The notes beneath the pieces were generated by a model. It saw only the letters and a program-made list of their open reading frames with translations, made no database searches and had not been told where the DNA came from. A program made the position numbers and the translations under genes. From positions 1-12,358 of the forward strand of contig CAZVFH010000024.1 of the NCBI GenBank assembly GCA_964626415.1: a stretch of DNA of 12,358 bases, read 5' to 3'. Below are positions 7,255-12,358 of the stretch, one piece after another; position 1 is the first letter of the stretch, and every line of letters begins with the position of its first letter. Origin of the DNA: CAZVFH01 sp964626415 (GTDB lineage Bacteria; Patescibacteriota; UBA1384; XYA2-FULL-43-10; CAINNR01).

Positions 7255-8301
7255 ATGGAAAAGGATTCAACAAAAATTCAAAAAAGTAAAAAATTTGCCG
7301 AAGTTTTGAGCGAGGCGATTTCGCAACTGAAACAAAACGAAAGACGAACGATCTCCGGTCGTTTTGGTCTTTCGGGCAAAAAAGAAACATTGGCTTCAAT
7401 TGGTCGAGAGTTGCGATTGTCTCGCGAAAGAATTCGCCAGATTGAAAATTGCGGACTAAAGCATCTTCGTGTAAATTTGGAAAAAAACAATCCAGAGCTT
7501 TTGAACAAAATTCTCGAAGATATGAAAAAAAGCGGGGGAGTTGTAACCGACGAAAGTTTTTCTCCTCAATTAATTTTGAATTTTTCCGGACATAAATTTG
7601 GCAAAAATTATTTAAAAGTAGTTTTTTCACTTTTGAAAGAGGTAAAAGAGATCAAAAAATCTAACAATTTAATTGCTGGTTGGCGGCTTTCTAACATCTC
7701 GGAAAATCAGATTAATCGTGCCTGTCAGGTAATTATTAAGTATTTTAATGACACAAAATTACCGGAAGACATGACTTCAATGCTTAAAAATGTTAATGAG
7801 CTTAAAAAATATGAGAATGAATTTGTCAAAAACTGCATAGCAATCACTCCGAAAATTGCTGTCGCTAAAAATCAACTTATTGGAATTACGAGTTGGCCAT
7901 CAGTAAACCCAAGAAAAGTTCGGGATAAAATTTATTATGTTTTGAAAACTCATGGCAAGCCACTTCATTTTTCCGAGATTGCGTCACGGATTTCTGAAAT
8001 GAAATTTGATAACAAAAAAGTTGTCAGAGCAACGGTGCACAATGAACTTATTGCTGATATCAGATTTGTCCTAATCGGCAGGGGAATTTATGCTTTGCGT
8101 GAGTGGGGCTACAGCGATGGAACCGTCTACCAAGTTATCAGAAATATTCTCTCAAACGCAAAAAAACCTGTGTCTTTGGGCGAAATAGTTGCTCTTGTAA
8201 ATGATGTTCGGAAAGTTAAAAAGAACACAATAATGATAAATCTTCAAGCAAAGAAAGAGTTTAAAAAAGTCGCTAGTGGTTATGTTTATGAAAAACTGTA
8301 A
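7255..8301 (+). CDS. Sigma-70 region 4 plus HARE-HTH DNA-binding protein
   Basis: This 348-residue protein looks like a DNA-binding transcription factor. Residues about 28-75 match sigma-70 region 4, the -35-binding helix-turn-helix: an ERRTISGRFGL-type lead-in and the helix pair TLASIGRELRLSRERIRQIE at 46-65. Sigma region 2, which melts the -10, is absent, so it cannot act as an ordinary sigma factor alone. Residues about 80-215 form a helical linker of unknown fold. Residues about 221-287 match the HARE-HTH winged helix, also found in RNA polymerase delta subunits, including GKPLHFSEIASRIS and the GRGIYALREWG wing. A further winged-helix-like unit (about 289-348, KKPVSLGEIVALV and ending in SGYVYEKL) may be a second copy. 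No Shine-Dalgarno sequence precedes the ATG. It follows the upstream gene by 23 nt and lies directly before a box-rich spacer and the second ATPase, so local regulation of the ATPase genes is plausible. Confidence 0.85.
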   Translation: MEKDSTKIQKSKKFAEVLSEAISQLKQNERRTISGRFGLSGKKETLASIGRELRLSRERIRQIENCGLKHLRVNLEKNNPELLNKILEDMKKSGGVVTDESFSPQLILNFSGHKFGKNYLKVVFSLLKEVKEIKKSNNLIAGWRLSNISENQINRACQVIIKYFNDTKLPEDMTSMLKNVNELKKYENEFVKNCIAITPKIAVAKNQLIGITSWPSVNPRKVRDKIYYVLKTHGKPLHFSEIASRISEMKFDNKKVVRATVHNELIADIRFVLIGRGIYALREWGYSDGTVYQVIRNILSNAKKPVSLGEIVALVNDVRKVKKNTIMINLQAKKEFKKVASGYVYEKL

Positions 8302-8305
8302 GCAA

Positions 8306-8418
8306 ATCAGTGAAAAGTTGAAAGTGATTCAAAAAGGAAGTATAAACTCTCACTGATCTATCGTCACAGATTTTCACTGATGATTCTATCTGTGTCAATC
8401 AGTGACAATGGATCTGTG
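8306..8418. promoter_or_regulatory. Nested array of TCACTGAT and CACAGAT boxes, candidate operator
   Basis: TCACTGAT occurs at 8350-8357 and 8374-8381, and its exact complement ATCAGTGA at 8306-8313 and 8398-8405. CACAGAT is at 8365-8371, and ATCTGTG at 8388-8394 and 8412-8418. The halves CACAGAT-tt-TCACTGAT (8365-8381) and ATCAGTGA-6 nt-ATCTGTG (8398-8418) form a two-armed imperfect inverted repeat. The array ends at the -35 region of the ATPase 2 promoter. Confidence 0.5.
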
Positions 8419-8439
8419 GAAGTTTTTACTTCGATCATC

Positions 8440-8445
8440 TATAAT
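8440..8445 (+). promoter_or_regulatory. -10 element of the ATPase 2 promoter
   Basis: A consensus TATAAT lies 17 nt before the ATG. The -35 region (about 8415-8421) matches poorly and overlaps the last ATCTGTG box, as expected for a promoter that needs or is blocked by a bound protein. A GGGAG ribosome binding site (8454-8458) follows, four bases before the start. Confidence 0.5.
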
Positions 8446-8462
8446 ATAAGCGAGGGAGATAA

Positions 8463-11351
8463 ATGGCATTTTTGCTCTACATTATTTATTTTATTTTGAT
8501 CGCAGCGCCGATTAGTTTTTTATATTTTTTTTGGAAGATTCGTCAAGAAAAAAGCGAAAAGACCTGGCAAGAGGAAATAGAATACGAAACACTTTTAATT
8601 GAAGTTCCAAAAAACAATGAAAAAGCCCCGCTTGCCGCCGAGCAGATGTTTGCTTCGCTTCATGGAATTTATTCCGAAGCGGCCGAGTCACAGCATCATT
8701 TTAGCTTCGAAATTGTTTCTATCGATAAATTTGTTCAATTTTTTATTTATGCGCCAAAACATCTGGTTGATTTTGTCGAAGGACAGATTTATGCTCAGTA
8801 TCCAACAGTTGAAATAAATAAAGTTGATGATTACTGCAGTAAGGTTGAACTTAATGGTAAATATTATGCCGGCTGTGAACTTCTCTTAACAAAACCGGAT
8901 GTTTATCCGATAAAAATGTTTTCTGATTTTGAAGTTGATCCACTTTCAGGAATTACTTCAGTTATGTCAAAAGTTCAGCCAAACAATGAAATGTGGATGC
9001 AAATTTTAATCCGCCCTGTTGGCGATGAATGGCAGGAACGAGGGATTGAAACGATAAAAAGGGTAAAAAACGGAACATACGGCAAAAATTTTTCATTATC
9101 AGAGATACCAAAGGCCTTTAGTAAACACGGTAAGGAACTTGGTAAAAATTTCTTTAAATTGATTCTAAATCCACACGCTGAAATTGCTCCGGAAGAATTA
9201 GGGAAGGAGATAACGCTTTCCGGTCCTGTTGAGGAAGCGCTAAAAGGCATTGAGTTTAAAATTGTAAAACTTGGGTTTGAAACAAAAATTCGACTGCTCT
9301 CAATTACTGATGATCCGACAAGCGCTCAAATGAAAGTTGCCGGAATTGCCGCCGCTTTTAAGCAATTTAACACAACCAATGGAAACGGCTTTAAGCAATC
9401 GGAAATTTCTTTGAATGATGACGATTTTATTGCAAAATATTCAAGTCGTGATTTTTCCTCGCCCGGTTATGTCTTAAATATCTCTGAACTGGCGGCGATT
9501 TATCATTTGCCCCACCTCACAGTTGAAACGCCGCATATTGTTTGGGCTGGAAGTAAAAAAGGCGAGCCGCCATCGAATTTGCCGCTTGTTGAACAATTAG
9601 AAGCCGAACAACTAACTGTTCTTGGCGAAACAAACTTCCGAAATGTTTTTCGCAAATTTGGCATAAAGCTTGATGACCGTCGTCGCCACTGTTATCTTGT
9701 TGGAAAGTCGGGAACCGGAAAAACAACTTTGATTGAAAATATGGCGATTGATGATGTTTATGAAAATCGCGGGGTAATTTTAGTTGATCCGCACGGTGAT
9801 TTGGTTGATAAAGTAATATCCTGTATTCCCGACCATCGAGTTGAAGATGTTGTTGTTTTTGATCCTTCCGATCGGGCGTTTCCGATCGCTTTTAATCTTC
9901 TTGACAAAGTTGAAGACGATTTTAAGGGTATGGTCGCCTCGGGTTTTGTCGGAATTTTCAAAAAAATTTTTGGCGATTCTTGGGGTCCGCGACTTGAGCA
10001 TATTTTGCGAAATACCGTTCTTGCACTTTTAGATTTTCCCGAGTCAACAATGCTTGATATTCCTCGGATGCTGACGGAAAAGAGATTTAGGGAAAAAGTT
10101 GTTTCATTTGTTGTTGATCCGGTAATTCGCGACTTCTGGATTAACGAATTTGCCCAATATGATGCTAAATTTCGGACTGAAGCCGTCTCGCCGATTTTAA
10201 ACAAAGTTGGACAGTTCCTGTCAACGGCAACAATTCGCAATATCGTCGGCCAACCGCATTCACGAATTGATATTCGAGAAATAATGGATAATCAGAAAAT
10301 TCTACTCATTAATCTTTCTCGTGGAAAAATTGGTGAGGATAATTCTGCGCTTCTCGGCGCAATGATGATTACTAAAATTCAGCTTTCAGCGATGAGTAGG
10401 GCCGATGTAACAATTGACAAACGCCCCGACACTTATTTATATGTTGATGAATTTCAGAACTTTGCTACTGATTCTTTTTCGGTAATTCTTTCGGAAGCGC
10501 GAAAGTATAATTTAAATTTGACGGTGGCAAACCAGTATATTGCTCAGATGCCGGAGATTGTCCGTGATGCGGTTTTTGGCAACGCTGGAACGATCGTTAC
10601 TTTTCGCGTTGGTGCCGCTGATGCTGATTTTATGGTTAAAGAGTTTGAGCCGATTTTTGAAGCCAACGACTTGGTAAATCTCGATCGATATCAGATCTAT
10701 ATCAAACTTCTAATCGACGGCATAACAAAGCCGGCTTTTTCGGCTAGAACTTTACCGCCAATTGAAAAAATTACTGGAAATCGAGACAGAATTATTGATT
10801 TTTCGAGAGAGAAATACTCTTCGAATCGAGCAGAGGTTGAAGCGATGATAATCGCTAAGTCCAAAGAGTTGGAGGATGAGTTACGCAATGAAGCCGAAGC
10901 GTTTGCTGGGGGCAAAAATTCAACTAGTTTTACTTCTAATGATAATAAATTTTCAGCGCCGGTTACATCGGATAAGAAAATTGAAAAGGCGAGAGTCGAA
11001 GAAAAAAAAACTGAAGAGGAAAAACCAACTGAAAAACCGCGTTTGATAAAGTGGCAAAATATTATTGGTGAGAAACTCTACAAAGAACAAACCGCCCGCG
11101 GCGGAGTAAAATGGTATGTCGGACAAAAAATTGATCCGGTTGAACTTACGGAGCAGGGAATTGTAATTGACGAAAATGGCAAAAAGATGATAGATTTGAT
11201 GGAGAAGGTTTATGGCACGGATAATGCCAAGCAAAATGAAGATGATAGGGGAGTCATGCCGGAAAAAGTTGCAACTATTGTTGCTAGTGATCAGAAAGAC
11301 GACGACGATGAAAATAAGTTAGACGAAGGAGTAGCAGTCAAAATGGATTGA
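8463..11351 (+). CDS. TraG/VirD4-like type IV secretion coupling ATPase, paralogue 2 with C-terminal extension
   Basis: This 962-residue protein belongs to the same class as the ATPase at 3584-6124 and is clearly its paralogue. One N-terminal membrane helix spans residues about 4-24. The CPR-type N-terminal extension (about 40-380) includes LLIEVPKNNEKAPLAAEQMF near 44-63. The motor carries Walker A GKSGTGKT at 414-421, VDPHGD at 441-446, Walker B LYVDEFQNF with D662/E663, a sensor-like NQY at 690-692 and RVGAADADF with R715. All catalytic positions are kept. Unlike the first copy it has about 170 extra C-terminal residues: a charged coiled-coil-like linker (about 790-857), a small domain (about 860-918, rich in K, W and G), and an acidic Asp/Glu tail (about 920-960). 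It starts at ATG after GGGAG with its own promoter and box array, so it is probably regulated apart from the first copy. The substrate is unknown. Confidence 0.9.
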   Translation: MAFLLYIIYFILIAAPISFLYFFWKIRQEKSEKTWQEEIEYETLLIEVPKNNEKAPLAAEQMFASLHGIYSEAAESQHHFSFEIVSIDKFVQFFIYAPKHLVDFVEGQIYAQYPTVEINKVDDYCSKVELNGKYYAGCELLLTKPDVYPIKMFSDFEVDPLSGITSVMSKVQPNNEMWMQILIRPVGDEWQERGIETIKRVKNGTYGKNFSLSEIPKAFSKHGKELGKNFFKLILNPHAEIAPEELGKEITLSGPVEEALKGIEFKIVKLGFETKIRLLSITDDPTSAQMKVAGIAAAFKQFNTTNGNGFKQSEISLNDDDFIAKYSSRDFSSPGYVLNISELAAIYHLPHLTVETPHIVWAGSKKGEPPSNLPLVEQLEAEQLTVLGETNFRNVFRKFGIKLDDRRRHCYLVGKSGTGKTTLIENMAIDDVYENRGVILVDPHGDLVDKVISCIPDHRVEDVVVFDPSDRAFPIAFNLLDKVEDDFKGMVASGFVGIFKKIFGDSWGPRLEHILRNTVLALLDFPESTMLDIPRMLTEKRFREKVVSFVVDPVIRDFWINEFAQYDAKFRTEAVSPILNKVGQFLSTATIRNIVGQPHSRIDIREIMDNQKILLINLSRGKIGEDNSALLGAMMITKIQLSAMSRADVTIDKRPDTYLYVDEFQNFATDSFSVILSEARKYNLNLTVANQYIAQMPEIVRDAVFGNAGTIVTFRVGAADADFMVKEFEPIFEANDLVNLDRYQIYIKLLIDGITKPAFSARTLPPIEKITGNRDRIIDFSREKYSSNRAEVEAMIIAKSKELEDELRNEAEAFAGGKNSTSFTSNDNKFSAPVTSDKKIEKARVEEKKTEEEKPTEKPRLIKWQNIIGEKLYKEQTARGGVKWYVGQKIDPVELTEQGIVIDENGKKMIDLMEKVYGTDNAKQNEDDRGVMPEKVATIVASDQKDDDDENKLDEGVAVKMD

Positions 11352-11375
11352 TTCTGAAATCATTATTTTAATCAG

Positions 11376-11399
11376 ACGCCGTTAATTTGGCGTTTTTTT
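11376..11399 (+). terminator. Intrinsic terminator after ATPase 2
   Basis: A 5-bp stem ACGCC/GGCGT (11376-11380, 11389-11393) with an 8-nt loop runs into seven T. It starts 24 nt after the stop codon. Confidence 0.6.
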
Positions 11400-11512
11400 A
11401 AATCTCGGCGGGGGAGGGGCTTATTTTTCATTTTATATTTTAGTTATTTTTAACTGATTTTTATTTTTTGGGTTTGAAATTTGATCGAAAAAATAAAGAG
11501 GGAATATTTTGA

Positions 11513-11556
11513 CAGTTTTTTTACTGATTTTTTAATAATCAAAAAACTGCTAAAAT
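11513..11556 (+). promoter_or_regulatory. Possible promoter with embedded palindrome (weak)
   Basis: An extended -10, TGCTAAAAT (11548-11556), lacks a good -35 at 17 bp. TTGACA at 11509-11514 is too far away to pair with it and pairs only with poor -10 candidates near 11532. CAGTTTTTT (11513-11521) and AAAAAACTG (11541-11549) form an inverted repeat across the region. A transcript would enter the dif-like site, with no gene beyond it. Confidence 0.25.
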
Positions 11557-11604
11557 TAAACATATTATTGATGCATTGCGCACCATTAGCTAAACTGCCT
11601 AATA

Positions 11605-11632
11605 ATGTCGCATAACATACATTATGCGACGG
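11605..11632 (-). other. dif-like Xer recombination site
   Basis: The site has 11-6-11 geometry. GTCGCATAA (11607-11615) and TTATGCGAC (11622-11630) are perfect 9-bp inverted arms around a 6-bp centre. Read on the minus strand, the core CGCATAATGTAT, one mismatch, then TTATG equals the E. coli dif core at 17 of 18 positions, and 20 of 28 over the full site (from memory of dif). It lies in a gene-free region. The right arm is more palindromic than in classical dif, where the XerD arm continues TTATGTTAAAT. No recombinase gene is in view. Confidence 0.5.
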
Positions 11633-11659
11633 AAAACACCAAAGGATAACGAATAACCC

Positions 11660-11746
11660 AAATAACGAATGACAAATTGATTCCTATTCGTTTTTAGTTA
11701 TTAGTTTAATTCGTCATTCATTGGTGGCTGTGGCTAAAAGCCACAG
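11660..11746. repeat. Inverted repeats in the gene-free region
   Basis: GAATGAC (11667-11673) and GTCATTC (11713-11719) are complementary across an AT-rich loop. CTGTGGCT/AGCCACAG (11728-11735, 11739-11746) makes a tight 8-bp hairpin with loop AAA. There is no T run and no coding sequence. They resemble the short palindromes of the 6153-6183 region in kind, not in sequence. Confidence 0.5.
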
Positions 11747-11878
11747 AATGCCTCAGAATCCATTTTTACCCCCAAAGTTGAGTATTTATACCTCTAAAAC
11801 AAAAATGAATAGGTTGTTTAGTCGGTCTGGTATTGACTATTTGGAAAATTTTGTTGAAATTTGTTTTTGACGAACGAT

Positions 11879-11955
11879 CCGTCATCCTGAACTTGTTTCA
11901 GGATCTCAGCATCAACATCTGATTACTGTGATGCTGAAATAAATTCAGCATGACA
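11879..11955. repeat. Composite hairpin interspersed repeat, copy 2
   Basis: It has the same plan as 3451-3522. GTCATCC (11881-11887) opens and GCATGAC (11949-11954 region) closes the element. Its first hairpin is CCTGAA/TTCAGG and its last is ATGCTGAA/TTCAGCAT (11931-11938, 11944-11951). The middle can fold instead as CAGCATCA/TGATGCTG (11907-11914, 11929-11936). The change from CCCGAA/TTCGGG in copy 1 is compensatory, which points to selection or replication through a folded form. Confidence 0.8.
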
Positions 11956-12101
11956 TATATATTTGTAATTTTTATTTTGTAAAATATATTTTTGGATATA
12001 TTCTTAGCCGTCAGTACAAAACATCGCTGTAAATAAAAAGCCGAATTTTTGCCTCACCACTCCCCTCTTTATCAATAACCAATAACCAAGAAACAATGAC
12101 C

Positions 12102-12138
12102 AAAAAAACAAAAAGACCCACGCTCGTGGTGAGGTGGG
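12102..12138 (-). terminator. Minus-strand intrinsic terminator
   Basis: On the minus strand, CCCAC and GTGGG (12134-12138 and 12117-12121) with an inner CTC/GAG stem form an 8-bp hairpin with one bulge, followed by TCTTTTTGTTTTTTT. It suggests minus-strand transcription arriving from beyond the right edge of the window, convergent with the genes on the left. Confidence 0.5.
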
Positions 12139-12146
12139 CCTAGTAA

Positions 12147-12161
12147 GCGCCTTTTGGGCGC
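12147..12161. repeat. Short GC hairpin
   Basis: GCGCC and GGCGC (12147-12151, 12157-12161) pair around a 5-nt loop, between the minus-strand terminator and the next hairpin. It may belong to one structured RNA with its neighbours. Confidence 0.4.
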
Positions 12162-12173
12162 AGGGTTGTTTTT

Positions 12174-12226
12174 GCTGGCGGGAGTTTTTGTAGTTCTTTT
12201 TTTATGCTCCCGCCAGCGGGTTTTTT
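12174..12226 (+). terminator. Plus-strand terminator-like hairpin with long T tract
   Basis: A perfect 11-bp stem GCTGGCGGGAG/CTCCCGCCAGC (12174-12184, 12207-12217) with a 22-nt loop is followed by GGG and a T-rich tract interrupted by single C, reaching 12245. The loop is long for a terminator, so a mobile palindrome is the alternative. Confidence 0.45.
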
Positions 12227-12250
12227 CTTTTTTTTCTTTTTTTTTCGTCG

Positions 12251-12294
12251 CGCGACCTTGTTAAGAACGATTATCCCTTCTCAACAAGCTCGCG
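12251..12294. repeat. Long near-perfect stem-loop
   Basis: CGCGA (12251-12255) pairs with TCGCG (12290-12294). Inside it CTTGTTAAGAA (12257-12267) pairs with TTCTCAACAAG (12278-12288) with one mismatch (12264/12281), around a 10-nt loop. The two stems are separated by a single C-C mismatch. No T run follows. It could be the leader of a downstream gene, part of a structured RNA, or a protein-binding site. Confidence 0.45.
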
Positions 12295-12317
12295 GTTATC
12301 ATTTCGGAGATTCTGTT

Positions 12318-12345
12318 TTGAAATGCAATTTTTCTAGGTTAAAAT
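12318..12345 (+). promoter_or_regulatory. Possible promoter at the right edge (weak)
   Basis: TTGAAA (12318-12323), a 16-bp spacer and TAAAAT (12340-12345) each match five of six consensus bases. The surroundings are AT-rich, so chance is likely. If real, it serves a plus-strand gene beyond the window, which would not fit the convergent reading of the minus-strand terminator. Confidence 0.25.
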
Positions 12346-12358
12346 AAAGGGTTAAAAA

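Larger units (their letters stand above)
11352..12358. other. Gene-free region of about 1 kb
   Basis: No reading frame with a plausible start, ribosome binding site and protein-like composition is seen on either strand. The stretch holds the terminator of ATPase 2, a weak promoter, the dif-like site, several inverted repeats, the second composite repeat, short heptamer-like repeats (AATAACC units near 12071-12088) and a hairpin cluster at 12102-12294. Confidence 0.7.

Noticed and set aside
7255..8301. Ordinary sigma-70 factor
   Set aside because: Region 4 is clear but regions 2 and 3 are missing, and the rest is HARE-HTH-like.
9758..10240. Minus-strand open frame opposite the motor domain of the second ATPase (160 codons)
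   Set aside because: It covers conserved Walker-motif coding sequence on the other strand and its translation shows no domain. It is a shadow of codon use.
11605..11632. IS200/IS605 end hairpin or plain rho-independent terminator
   Set aside because: No transposase or its remnant is nearby and no T run follows. The 11-6-11 spacing and core match dif better.
11805..11870. 21-codon plus-strand frame
   Set aside because: No Shine-Dalgarno sequence, no promoter at a good distance and no known small-protein pattern.
12096..12143. 15-codon frame (MTKKTKRPTLVVRWA) that might be an attenuator leader peptide
   Set aside because: It has no ribosome binding site, and its second half is just the translation of the minus-strand terminator stem. 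No run of a single regulatory amino acid is present.

Overview
The window reads as an accessory or cell-envelope locus from an AT-rich bacterium of the Candidate Phyla Radiation (Patescibacteria). This rests on recognition, not on a search. The clues are a CPR-type conserved ~176-aa protein of unknown function, two TraG/VirD4-like ATPases with an N-terminal extension typical of CPR genomes, a small DUF5663-like protein, a sigma-70 region 4 plus HARE-HTH fusion, and spacers full of heptamer repeats and composite hairpin repeats. I would not name a lower taxon. No rRNA, tRNA, transposase, relaxase or CRISPR array is visible.

Layout. Positions 1-3445 hold four tightly packed plus-strand genes: a Gly/Ala- and Pro-rich membrane protein (its 5' end probably lies upstream of the window), an Ala-rich coiled-coil protein overlapping it by 14 nt, a DUF5663-like acidic protein, and an acidic Glu/Val-rich protein joined by an ATGA overlap. 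A 138-nt spacer with a three-hairpin repeat and a heptamer array leads to the first TraG/VirD4-like ATPase (3584-6124, TTG start). Positions 6125-6700 are gene-free but dense in signals: an inverted copy of the heptamer array, hairpins, two intrinsic terminators, a possible short RNA, three ATCAGCGT direct repeats and the clearest sigma-70-type promoter of the window. Then come the conserved CPR protein (6701-7231) and the sigma-R4/HARE-HTH protein (7255-8301). A spacer with a nested array of TCACTGAT and CACAGAT boxes and a consensus -10 precedes the second, longer TraG/VirD4-like ATPase (8463-11351), which is followed by a terminator.

The last kilobase (11352-12358) has no supported gene. 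It contains a 28-bp site at 11605-11632 that, read on the minus strand, closely matches the E. coli dif site in its core and has the Xer 11-6-11 geometry. It also holds a second copy of the composite hairpin repeat and a cluster of hairpins and terminators on both strands.

How the parts may work together (inference): two paralogous membrane-anchored hexameric DNA- or protein-pumping ATPases, with small acidic and membrane partners, look like the motor part of a type IV secretion, conjugation or DNA-uptake machine. The DNA-binding fusion protein, flanked by two different box arrays, is a candidate local regulator. If the dif-like site is real, this is a chromosome-terminus neighbourhood or a Xer-exploiting integrated element.
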